From a virus: a stretch of 25,267 bases of DNA. The translations under genes and the position numbers were made by a program. The notes under the pieces are model-generated. The model had not been told where the DNA came from, made no database searches, and saw nothing but the letters and a program-made list of their open reading frames with translations. This document shows positions 13,193-20,077 of the stretch, one piece after another (positions within the stretch are counted from its first letter, which is position 1; each line of letters starts with the position of its first letter). The DNA lies in IMG/VR virus record IMGVR_UViG_3300025108_000349, positions 1 through 25,267 of that record; one strand, given 5' to 3'.

Positions 13193-14941
13193 TCAATAAC
13201 GGTAGGCGGAGTCTAGGTAAGACTGAATCAAATTAAGACTCTTAGCGGGGATAGGGTCAGTAGCACTCTTCAAGTCTTGTGCTCCTTGCTCTCCTGTAAC
13301 AGCTGCTTCGCCTGCGAAGAATGCATTACCTGCAGCGTTGTTCTCTACTTGAGGTCCCATCTGAGTTCCAGTCTGATACGAAGTAGTGACTGATTCCGCA
13401 GACTGTTGATTTGCCTGTGGATTGCTCATCGACCGACGTTGAAGTTCGTAGGCAAGAGCAGGATAAGTTTCAGCCCACGTGGCCATATCGCCTTCCATTT
13501 GACTCGCAAGTTGCGCACGGATAGAGGGTTGAGAAGCATAGTTTTGACGAGCTGCGTAGTACTCAGCAGCACTGCCGTACTTTTCAGGACTCATAGGCTC
13601 TGTAGCTCGCATAACTGCAGCAGCAACAGGATCAGCTTGTTGAAGTGCTTCGCGCACTACGCTCCGCCTTTGATCGTTACCGCCGGTTACTGTTGGAGCG
13701 CGGCTTTCAGGGTTAGCTCCTGAGCTGCTCTGAATTTCTCTTAGCAAACGACCTAACTCACTTTGCTCAGAAAAACTGCCGCCGAGTGCAGATCCATCAG
13801 GCTCACGGAAGAGAGGGTTGGCGTTGAGATCTCCGGTGAGTCTTTCAGCGATACGAAGGTCAGGATCCTGAGAAACTGGTGCTTGAGGAGTTACTGCTTC
13901 TTCTCCGCCCCCTTGGTTCATCATTCCAACACCAACGGCACCTAAACCTGTAGCTCCTAGAGCCGCAAGAATTCTAGGATCTGAAAGCATCTTGCTCAAA
14001 TCAACTTGCCTCGCCCCAGTCGCGCTGTTCATTGAAACAACAGGATCTACTGCAGCTGAAGCTCTAGGTGCGGACGGGTCCACAGAAACACGGACTCTTT
14101 CAACAGGAAGGTCGTCCATCCCACTTCGCACTAAACCACCGCGTCCAAACTCAGGAACAGGTGCTTGTCTTCCAACGGGTGCAGGCATACCGCCCATGCG
14201 AGCGATATTGAACCTTTCGATAGCTTGCTCTACTTCAGACTTAGGGGCAAAAAGATTTGTCTGTCCGTCAAGGAACGGATCCGCACTCATAGGAGAGTTC
14301 CTAAAGCCCTCGTAAGTTCCTGCATCCCTAAGATCTCTTACTGAAGCAGCTTCTGGGTTGTAAAACTGGCCTCCAACGTTAGAGCCTTCTGGTTTAATAG
14401 CTCCTTTTGAAGTGATGACTTCTCTAGAGCTACGCGCACCCGCAGGAAATCTCAGATCAAGACTTAACTGCCTTGTGTTACTTGAAGGTACGACGGGAAC
14501 ATTCTCAGCCGTTGGACGCATGAAAGATTCACTAGGAATTTCTCGACGAGGAGCAGGGGCAGCTTGAGGATTTACAGGAACAATGTCACCGCCGCGAGTG
14601 CGTGGCCCTATCGGAGCAACGGGAGATGTTTGAGGAATAAAAGGACTTCTTGCTTCAACATTTCCACCGAAACGAGGCGCTGGTGCTTGAGTACGTCGTA
14701 CAGCATCAATTGCTTGGTTTACAGCTTGAGGCGACTCACCAATTAAACCAGGTCGAGGAAGAATGGGCAGATTCCTCATACCCATGTTGTGCCCTTCTTT
14801 AATCACCTTCTCCACAATCAGGTCATCACCCGTCATCTGTGCAGCGGGAAGCACAACGTTACGGATCAAATCATCAACAGTTCTAATTCCAGCTTGACCG
14901 AGTTCTATCCCAGCTTTTCCTATAACATTAAAAAAACCCAT
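13193..14941 (-). CDS. Large Pro/Ala-rich putative internal virion protein, 582 aa
   Basis: The N-terminal 60 residues are helical and partly hydrophobic (NVIGKAGIELGQAGI, DLIRNVVLPAAQM). The middle is disordered and Pro/Ala/Arg-rich. Residues about 324-341 (ILAALGATGLGAVGVGMM) form a Gly/Ala-rich hydrophobic segment that could cross a membrane. The C-terminal third is helical and Gln/Ala-rich. This layout is compatible with internal or ejection proteins that enter or cross the cell envelope, but no lysozyme or protease motif is seen. It is 35 nt downstream of the 206-aa gene's stop and runs with the same operon. Function is inferred from shape and location only. Confidence 0.5.
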   Translation of the reverse strand: MGFFNVIGKAGIELGQAGIRTVDDLIRNVVLPAAQMTGDDLIVEKVIKEGHNMGMRNLPILPRPGLIGESPQAVNQAIDAVRRTQAPAPRFGGNVEARSPFIPQTSPVAPIGPRTRGGDIVPVNPQAAPAPRREIPSESFMRPTAENVPVVPSSNTRQLSLDLRFPAGARSSREVITSKGAIKPEGSNVGGQFYNPEAASVRDLRDAGTYEGFRNSPMSADPFLDGQTNLFAPKSEVEQAIERFNIARMGGMPAPVGRQAPVPEFGRGGLVRSGMDDLPVERVRVSVDPSAPRASAAVDPVVSMNSATGARQVDLSKMLSDPRILAALGATGLGAVGVGMMNQGGGEEAVTPQAPVSQDPDLRIAERLTGDLNANPLFREPDGSALGGSFSEQSELGRLLREIQSSSGANPESRAPTVTGGNDQRRSVVREALQQADPVAAAVMRATEPMSPEKYGSAAEYYAARQNYASQPSIRAQLASQMEGDMATWAETYPALAYELQRRSMSNPQANQQSAESVTTSYQTGTQMGPQVENNAAGNAFFAGEAAVTGEQGAQDLKSATDPIPAKSLNLIQSYLDSAYRY

Positions 14942-14975
14942 TTGCTACAAACCAAAAACTATTCGTGCTTTAAGT

Positions 14976-15596
14976 TTAGCGCCAGTTTGCATAAAAATAC
15001 AGGCGGTCAGCTCGTGACACATCAGGAGGACCAGGAATTGCCTGAATAAACTCTCCTCCACTTCTTTCAAACCTATACCGAGCTGCCACGGGGTTCTTGT
15101 AGTTAGGGACGTAAAGCATTTCAGCTAGACGATCACACTCGTACAGGTAGTTAGCTCTCCAAACTTTTGTTACTTCGTTTTTGTCTTGAATGCTGATAGA
15201 ACGAGAAACGTCACCAAGAATTGTTTCTTGTCTACTAGTTGCTCGACCTGTAGCCAGCTCAGTCAAACGTTCAGCTTCTTCGCACCTTTCAAGCTGCTGA
15301 ACAATTTTGTCGTAATAAAATTCACTCGGAATGCTATTACAAGCTTCTAATAGTCTTGCGTAATCTCCAGCAGGTACAGTCGCAATATTAAAACCTAGGT
15401 GATACGCAGTACGACTAAAGTTAAAGTCGTCTAGCGCATAACCAAAGGTCTGTGCTGGGTTTCTGGATAACTGGTTAACTGCTGCGTAAATTACTTCACG
15501 CTTAGTTGCATCAGTTGACGTAGCGTTAAATGTGACGCCCTGCTGAGCCAGAAAACTCTGGATTTGTTCTAGCTCGTTAATTGAGAGCTGCGCCAT
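14976..15596 (-). CDS. Putative head-tail connector or neck protein, 206 aa
   Basis: Mostly helical, beginning MAQLSINELEQIQSFLAQQG, and then TKREVIYAAVNQLSRNPAQT. A long helical middle (IPSEFYYDKIVQQLERCEEAERLTEL) is followed by a W/Y-rich tail (DRLYFYANWR). The size and helical start fit small neck or adaptor proteins, but no precise family is recognised. Its start codon follows a hairpin whose loop contains a near-consensus ribosome-binding site (see 15602-15625). It lies between the HhH gene and the 582-aa gene in the main late operon. Confidence 0.5.
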   Translation of the reverse strand: MAQLSINELEQIQSFLAQQGVTFNATSTDATKREVIYAAVNQLSRNPAQTFGYALDDFNFSRTAYHLGFNIATVPAGDYARLLEACNSIPSEFYYDKIVQQLERCEEAERLTELATGRATSRQETILGDVSRSISIQDKNEVTKVWRANYLYECDRLAEMLYVPNYKNPVAARYRFERSGGEFIQAIPGPPDVSRADRLYFYANWR

Positions 15597-15601
15597 TTTT
15601 T

Positions 15602-15625
15602 AAGTACCCGCCACCTTAGGTACTT
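15602..15625 (-). promoter_or_regulatory. Hairpin with Shine-Dalgarno sequence in its loop
   Basis: On the minus strand, AAGTACC and GGTACTT form a perfect 7-bp stem around a 10-nt loop TAAGGTGGCG, which contains the AAGG/GGTGG ribosome-binding sequence. The stem's 3' arm lies between that sequence and the ATG at 15596, so the linear spacing is about 14 nt and would shorten when folded. There is no U-tract, so it is not a terminator. It may tune translation of the 206-aa gene. Confidence 0.5.
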
Positions 15626-15633
15626 ATTGTAGG

Positions 15634-16098
15634 TCACTCAACATAAACAACTCCAGTAGCAAAAACTTCCGCCCATTCAACTCGCTTAATTGATTCCAAC
15701 TGATCGAGCTTACTAAACTTTTCTCCAGGCAAACTTTGCTTTAACTCGATAATTTCTTTAGCTGTTTTCAGACCAACGCCCGGTAAACACTGAGTCAGAC
15801 CTTCTGCAGTCAAAGTGTTTAAATTAATTCTGTTGTCTGCAGGAGGAAGAGGCTTAACCACGGTGTTTGTTTCTTCTTTTACCTCTTCTCCCTTTACAGC
15901 ACGTCTCCCGCGCCTTGTTTTCAATGCGTTTGACTTTGGAGTCGGTGTATTTGCCTCCATAAAGTCGTCAACTTGATCTTTATGCGCAAAAAAAACTTTT
16001 CCTGTCGTGTTTGAACGACACATGAAGTATTCACCGTCGTCGTGAGTCGAAAGGATATCTACTTTTACGCCGCTGGGCTTAAAAACCTTCGTAGTCAT
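15634..16098 (-). CDS. Helix-hairpin-helix protein, 154 aa
   Basis: The N-terminal 45 residues form a small beta-like unit (KVDILSTHDDGEYFMCRSN), then a basic linker (LKTRRGRRAVKG, residues 59-70). Residues 91-140 contain a ComEA-type helix-hairpin-helix: INLNTLTAEGL, LPGVGLKTAKEIIELK and KLDQLESI. This module binds DNA backbone non-specifically and is found in DNA-uptake and DNA-repair proteins. It starts the operon that leads to the head-tail candidates, so a function at the DNA-filled head, or as a regulator of DNA, is possible. DNA binding is well supported; the actual partner and virion location are inferred. Confidence 0.7.
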   Translation of the reverse strand: MTTKVFKPSGVKVDILSTHDDGEYFMCRSNTTGKVFFAHKDQVDDFMEANTPTPKSNALKTRRGRRAVKGEEVKEETNTVVKPLPPADNRINLNTLTAEGLTQCLPGVGLKTAKEIIELKQSLPGEKFSKLDQLESIKRVEWAEVFATGVVYVE

Positions 16099-16151
16099 CT
16101 ACAGATCACCATTTATCGTCAGTGTATATCAAAATACTGCAAAAGCACTAG

Positions 16152-16412
16152 TCACATCAGCATTTTTTTAATTGCTTCGTCAATTCCATCGATAAATGCC
16201 GCTCTTTTATCCCAAGTATCACCTTCTTCACTACCTTTCATAGGGTTTATGCACTTTTCTGAGTTTGCTCGGTTGCAAACAAGCCCAGCTAGGTCATATT
16301 CATTACCTTTTGCCCCTGTAGCCCAAAAATGCTGTCCATTTAACCACGTAGCGCCGCATTTTTCGCATTCTTTTCTGTCTAACTTTAAATCTGAGATTTC
16401 TTTATTAGCCAT
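16152..16412 (-). CDS. Four-cysteine zinc-ribbon protein, 86 aa
   Basis: The open frame extends to 16895, but the upstream part is an out-of-frame shadow of the 291-aa gene; ATG 16412 (MANKEISDLKLDRK) is the real start. Four cysteines, C16, C19, C46 and C54, form a zinc-ribbon pattern around ATWLNGQHFWATGAKGNEYD and LAGLVCN. I associate this protein with cyanophage and other marine-phage genomes, where it is of unknown function. It lies just after the terminator at 16492-16520, so it needs its own promoter or readthrough. The 79-nt gap upstream is AT-rich. Function unknown; zinc binding likely. Confidence 0.7.
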   Translation of the reverse strand: MANKEISDLKLDRKECEKCGATWLNGQHFWATGAKGNEYDLAGLVCNRANSEKCINPMKGSEEGDTWDKRAAFIDGIDEAIKKMLM

Positions 16413-16491
16413 AAGTGCTTCATGAGCGCAATGGAGTAAGTCAACTCTACATATTTTGAAAAAAATTAGTTTTATATGTTTACTAAAGCAC

Positions 16492-16520
16492 AAAAAAAGA
16501 CCCCTCTGGCGGGAGGGGTC
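16492..16520 (-). terminator. Strong rho-independent terminator after the 291-aa gene
   Basis: On the minus strand, GACCCCTC and GAGGGGTC form a perfect 8-bp G/C-rich stem with a 6-nt loop, followed directly by seven T residues. It sits 22 bp after the end of the 291-aa gene, so it probably ends the abundant capsid transcript, separating it from the zinc-ribbon and HhH genes. Confidence 0.9.
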
Positions 16521-16542
16521 GTCCGTGTTCCTAATTAGTGTA

Positions 16543-17418
16543 TCAGGAAGGTGAGGTGGAGGTGTAAACCTGTGACTCAACCAAACCGTCAGGTTGCAGA
16601 GCAACGTCTTGACGCTCGGGGGGTTCGTCAGGAAGGATCCAACAAACTTCGCAGATAGCGAGAGCCTTGTCATCACCAGACAGCTTGTTAGCACCGGCAC
16701 GGGGATCGTAGATACCTGAGCCTTGAGCCAAACCAGAAGCAGCAGAGCCGCCCAGGTTGGTCGTGGTAAACAACTTCCACTGAGTCTCGGATCCCAAAGC
16801 AGCAAGTGTGCTGGAATCGACGATGTTGGTGGAGGCCACGCTGCCGTTAGCGATGCGGCTGCTAGAGCCGACAATCGAAACGCCGAACTGACCACTGACG
16901 ACGGTGCCGTCAGCAGAAAGACCTTCGCCCACCGCAGGGATGAGAGTCAGGGTTGGGGTGGCAGAACCACCGGCAACACCAGAACTGACAACGTCGCCGC
17001 CGTCAACACGAAGTGATGCACGATACGCGTAAGCACCTGCAGGTGCCTTAAGGCCATCAGTGATGTCAGCCCGAACATCCTTATGGAAGTCAGGAGAAGG
17101 GATGATGACGTTCGCGTTGAGGAACGGCTGATTAGCGTCGTTAGACCCAGAGCCGTAAGGCTGTGTGTAGTAGCTCAGCTGATTGTTAGTGCCGAGAGCC
17201 TGATAACTCAGGTCGACATAACCGACTGCCTGTTGAGCAATCCAACCGGGACGGAACACAACGCCGACAGGACCGCCGACAGGTTGGTTCGTGTAGCTCT
17301 GTTGAACGCCATTTGCGTTCTCGAACTGCATGGTCTTGACTTCGTGCCAATACCGCAGAACGTTTACGTAGTTTCCAGGATAAATCTTGGAAACGTGAAG
17401 CTGGTTAGCGTTAATCAT
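16543..17418 (-). CDS. Putative capsid-associated protein, 291 aa
   Basis: A beta-rich protein directly after the major capsid gene (14-nt gap) with the strongest Shine-Dalgarno in the window, AGGAGGT, 8 nt before ATG 17418. Its base composition is visibly G/C-richer than most genes here, as expected for high expression. Residues 31-50 include NGVQQSY, which also occurs as NGVQQTY in the 273-aa protein on the other side of the capsid gene. The C-terminus has CEVCW and a Ser/Thr-rich tail. A decoration, cement or neck protein is most likely. No family was recognised. It ends in the terminator at 16492-16520. Confidence 0.65.
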   Translation of the reverse strand: MINANQLHVSKIYPGNYVNVLRYWHEVKTMQFENANGVQQSYTNQPVGGPVGVVFRPGWIAQQAVGYVDLSYQALGTNNQLSYYTQPYGSGSNDANQPFLNANVIIPSPDFHKDVRADITDGLKAPAGAYAYRASLRVDGGDVVSSGVAGGSATPTLTLIPAVGEGLSADGTVVSGQFGVSIVGSSSRIANGSVASTNIVDSSTLAALGSETQWKLFTTTNLGGSAASGLAQGSGIYDPRAGANKLSGDDKALAICEVCWILPDEPPERQDVALQPDGLVESQVYTSTSPS

Positions 17419-17432
17419 TGTTAGTTACCTCC

Positions 17433-18548
17433 TCAAGCGTCGAATGAGTAACCAACGGTTACGAAATCTGCATTAAGCAGCTCGAAACCTGCATACAACG
17501 ACCAAATCATCATGATATAGCGACTAAAATCGTCGTTATTGTTCAAGAGGACTTGAGCATTGGATCCACCGATACCCACGCCAATGGCTTGAGGACCGAA
17601 GAAGATACCAACAGCTGCGTTGTAGTCTTGCGCTGTCGCTGCAATCGTGGCAGCTTGAGTCTGAGTTGGCATGTTTGTGGACTCGAAGAAGCGAACTCCT
17701 TCAAACACAAAGCCGGTAGGCATGATCGGCTCGCCAGCCAAGAAGGTGGCTTGCCCAAAACCCTGACCCATGTAGAGAGCAGCGTTAGGCTGCATCCCAG
17801 ACATAAGTGGGTTGATTTGGCCGTTACCGGGGTAACGTGCAACCTCGCGGAAGTCAGAATTCTGACGGAGGTGCATCAAAAAGGTGGGATCGCAAATACA
17901 GCGATAGAAACCATCTTGGAATGTAGGAGTGTTCCGCTTACGCAGAGACTTAACCACACGAAGGAGGTCATCCTTAACGTCGAACTTAGCTTGCTCGGCG
18001 TTGGTGTAAGTTAGGGCTCCAGTTGCAAGATCACCGGGGAAGTAGTAACCACCCTGGCTATCGGAAGACTGGCCTTTAGAAACAGACTTAAGAAGTTCGT
18101 TTACAAAGACGCGGTCGCGCCAACGACGATAATCATCCAGCAGAGTCAGCGAACCGATGCTCTGGTGGAAAGTTGTAAGGTTGCCTGTATCAAGCAGAAG
18201 GCGCTGCGCTGTGATGAGAGTTTCACGCGCAATCTTAAAGGTAGAAGGCTGTGTAGGATCTGAAGGATCCGCAGGGCCGGTATACTCTTTAAGGGTTACC
18301 AGAACCTTGTCTTTGACAATGTTCCGGCTGTTAGCAGTACCAATGGTCTGCTCAGCGGTACGCTCGCGTGACTCTTTAGAGCCAGGGTTTCCGAAGAACC
18401 GGTAACGATCAAGCTGTACCGTCTGGCCTGGCTGCTTACTAAAATCGTGTACGACCACTGGTTCAGCGGCCATTTCTACGATGTAAGCAGGGTGCGGACG
18501 GTAAAGCTCTGCACCGAGAATCTTCGGGAAATCATTGTCGATGAACAA
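17433..18548 (-). CDS. Probable major capsid protein, 371 aa
   Basis: Assigned mainly from position (after portal, scaffold and a 273-aa virion protein) and from size typical of a HK97-fold capsid protein. Sequence features include a hydrophobic/polar mix (QPGQTVQLDRYRFFG), a helical stretch DDYRRWRDRVFVNELLKS, and a C-terminus rich in aromatic residues (YIMMIWSLYAGFELLNADFV). The start is TTG 18548, with no in-frame ATG before a stop; GAGGG lies about 7 nt before it, so it is a good initiation site. G/C content is above that of its surroundings. Fold not verified by a family motif, so capsid identity is inferred from context. Confidence 0.7.
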   Translation of the reverse strand: MFIDNDFPKILGAELYRPHPAYIVEMAAEPVVVHDFSKQPGQTVQLDRYRFFGNPGSKESRERTAEQTIGTANSRNIVKDKVLVTLKEYTGPADPSDPTQPSTFKIARETLITAQRLLLDTGNLTTFHQSIGSLTLLDDYRRWRDRVFVNELLKSVSKGQSSDSQGGYYFPGDLATGALTYTNAEQAKFDVKDDLLRVVKSLRKRNTPTFQDGFYRCICDPTFLMHLRQNSDFREVARYPGNGQINPLMSGMQPNAALYMGQGFGQATFLAGEPIMPTGFVFEGVRFFESTNMPTQTQAATIAATAQDYNAAVGIFFGPQAIGVGIGGSNAQVLLNNNDDFSRYIMMIWSLYAGFELLNADFVTVGYSFDA

Positions 18549-18640
18549 TGGATTCCCTCGAAAAAAACTACTTTATAAATATAAACCAGTAGATACTGTT
18601 TGAACGAAAATTGTGTCGCATTTATAGTGGTTTAATGAAG
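18549..18640 (-). promoter_or_regulatory. Possible promoter/operator region of the capsid gene
   Basis: This 92-bp gap is A/T-rich on the minus strand (TTTATATTTATAAAG) and contains the palindrome CAGTA-TC-TACTG, 12 bp, near 18587-18598. A -35 like TTCAAA is followed by A/T-rich -10 candidates, none convincing. The palindrome might be an operator. The TTTTTTTCGAGGG sequence before the TTG start carries the ribosome-binding site. Promoter activity is inferred. Confidence 0.35.
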
Positions 18641-19462
18641 TTAAATGCCTTTTTGATTAGAGCTATTAACACCAGGACTAAAGGTGCGTACCATGTTCCT
18701 AACTCCTTCTCCAAGTTTTCCATATACGGAGCCGTAGTTTGGTACGTAACGCGAGGACTTACCTCGGTAGCTGTTACGTGTTGGGGAGCCCATCTGACCT
18801 GGTGCTGAGCTATATCGCGTCTCAACCAAACTCTGACAATAGATCGGATAGTGGTACACCCAAGCTGCTCTTGACCCCGTAGTGTCATTAGTTGGGTTAG
18901 TTAATGCTGGAGCACGTAACCTAGGTTGCGTTATACCTCCGCCGGTAATTCCTCCTCCTTCACTTGAGTTGTCATTAGATCTAGGAGTTTGGAACGGACT
19001 ATAAATTTGATTATCTGGTACTTGTTCTCCATACCACGTGAATGATCCAAAGTTCCGTAAACCTGGTTGAGGACCGATCGCGGTTTGAACCGTTGAGTTT
19101 GCTGTCTTATACAAACCTTGTGCTCTAAAGCCTACATAGCTGTCTAGTAGACCTGAAGCATGAGGGTTTACGTTGTCGTAATTTGTCCAGTAACCACTTA
19201 TTGCCGGTGGTACTGCCTTCCACTCGGTATTAAAGTAACCGCTGATGTTTGGCGGACCTACTCGAATAACTCCAAAGTCAGCACCCTCGCTACTTACTGA
19301 CTCATAGGTTTGTTGAACGCCATTAGGCATCACGTAGCCACTAGAAAAAGTTAAGTACGTATCTGTTCGATCTAAGTTATCTCCTGTTCGTTGAGGTCCA
19401 GACTGAATCGAGTGGTAAAGGCTTTTGTCGTATTTCCAGTTGGAAGTAGGGATATAAACCAT
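18641..19462 (-). CDS. Putative virion protein, 273 aa
   Basis: Rich in Ser, Gly, Tyr, Asn and Pro, and disordered-looking in the middle (NDNSSEGGGITGGGITQPR). Near residues 45-80 it has MPNGVQQTYESVSSEGADFGVIRVG and a repeated SGYFNTEW/SGYWTNYD. The NGVQQ(T/S)Y and following G-V-I/V pattern also occur in the 291-aa protein, so these two flank the capsid gene as possible distant paralogues. The C-terminus is basic and aromatic (SSRYVPNYGSVYGKLGEGVRN). A neck, connector or surface role is possible. No Shine-Dalgarno is clear before ATG 19462; the other strand begins the holin gene. Confidence 0.55.
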   Translation of the reverse strand: MVYIPTSNWKYDKSLYHSIQSGPQRTGDNLDRTDTYLTFSSGYVMPNGVQQTYESVSSEGADFGVIRVGPPNISGYFNTEWKAVPPAISGYWTNYDNVNPHASGLLDSYVGFRAQGLYKTANSTVQTAIGPQPGLRNFGSFTWYGEQVPDNQIYSPFQTPRSNDNSSEGGGITGGGITQPRLRAPALTNPTNDTTGSRAAWVYHYPIYCQSLVETRYSSAPGQMGSPTRNSYRGKSSRYVPNYGSVYGKLGEGVRNMVRTFSPGVNSSNQKGI

Positions 19463-19592
19463 TACGTAAAATCAACTCATATAAGTTTACCTGAGTTAAA
19501 ATTAAACAAGCTTAGGTTCTTTTGCTTGGCTCTGGATGCTATTTTTTGGAGCAAAGGTACTCGGTATCTTGATAAATGATGGAGAGGGTATT
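19463..19592. other. Divergent intergenic region upstream of the holin candidate
   Basis: About 130 bp separates a leftward virion gene from the rightward holin gene. It is A/T-rich (GTTAAAATTAAACAAG) and includes possible -10 boxes (TATTTT) without a matching -35. A strong Shine-Dalgarno (GGAGAGG, 19581-19587) precedes ATG 19593. No other gene or clear hairpin was seen. Confidence 0.4.
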
Positions 19593-19859
19593 ATGGCCTC
19601 AGTAGCAGGTTCCCTTACGGACTCTATCGTCCATAAAAAAAACATGAAACACATGGGTTTCATGCTTATAAGAACATTAGTAGTTGGTTATTTCTTAGCT
19701 GTGTTCGTTAGTCCTGCTGTATCAGAAAAGTTTAATTTATCAAAGTCAGAATCTGTAGCCACGTCCTTTGTATGTGGTTATGCAGGGATTCGACTTTTGT
19801 CTATGGCGGATAAAATCTTAGAAGCAAAAGTCAAAAAACAAACTTCAGATTTAACCTAA
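19593..19859 (+). CDS. Holin-like two-helix membrane protein, 88 aa
   Basis: ATG 19593 is preferred over upstream starts because it has a strong Shine-Dalgarno (GGAGAGG) 5 nt before it. The protein has a first hydrophobic segment at about residues 21-42 (MGFMLIRTLVVGYFLAVFV), a short loop with EKFNLSKSES, a second hydrophobic segment at about 55-70 (VATSFVCGYAGIRLL) and a basic tail (ILEAKVKKQTS). Size and layout fit class II holins, which open the inner membrane so lysozyme can reach peptidoglycan. It is the only gene of island 3 and is far from the lysozyme gene at 7695-8483. The two-helix plan is clear; holin function is inferred. Confidence 0.6.
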   Translation: MASVAGSLTDSIVHKKNMKHMGFMLIRTLVVGYFLAVFVSPAVSEKFNLSKSESVATSFVCGYAGIRLLSMADKILEAKVKKQTSDLT

Positions 19860-19994
19860 AGCGACTGACTCATCAAAAATTTGATTTGATTCTGAAGCAG
19901 CTGGAGGATTAGGAGTCTCGACAGGAGCTTCTACGGTTTTTACCTCTTTTGTTTGCTGAGGTTGTTTCCGCTGCTTATCACCAAGAGTACGCAT
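19851..19994 (-). CDS. Small Pro/Glu-rich protein, 47 aa
   Basis: A short frame on the minus strand starts at ATG 19994, with AAGG eight nt before, and runs to TAA at 19851. The product MRTLGDKQRKQPQQTK... is basic at first and then Pro/Glu/Ser-rich (VEAPVETPNPPAASESNQ), looking like a soluble disordered tail. Its last 9 nt overlap the end of the holin gene on the other strand. It lies just left of the terminator after the scaffold gene, so it needs readthrough or its own promoter. It may be a real small gene; no family is recognised. Confidence 0.45.
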   Translation of the reverse strand: MRTLGDKQRKQPQQTKEVKTVEAPVETPNPPAASESNQIFDESVALG

Positions 19995-20027
19995 TTTAAA
20001 AGCCTTAATTAAATAAAGAATAGCAAG

Positions 20028-20077
20028 AAAAAAGCCCCCAGTTAGGGAGCTTAATTTCGCTGATTAACTTAACTGGG
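20028..20077 (-). terminator. Rho-independent terminator after the scaffold gene
   Basis: Reading on the minus strand, the stem CCCAGTTA (20070-20077) with TAACTGGG (20037-20044) is perfect over 8 bp; inner AGTTAAT and ATTAAGCT can pair further. After the hairpin come GGC and six T residues (20028-20033). It begins on the first base after the scaffold stop codon and closes the portal-scaffold block. Confidence 0.85.

Noticed and set aside
15602-15625. Terminator between the HhH and 206-aa genes
   Set aside because: On the transcribed strand the hairpin is followed by A, not U; a translational element fits better.
16413-16895. Upstream extension of the zinc-ribbon frame (MVSSAFRLSALAAAS...)
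   Set aside because: It is a shadow of the 291-aa gene, crosses a strong terminator and is unlike the conserved small protein that starts at 16412.
17553-18014. A 153-codon plus-strand frame opposite the capsid gene
   Set aside because: Composition is that of an antisense shadow in a G/C-richer gene, with no ribosome-binding site or recognisable feature.
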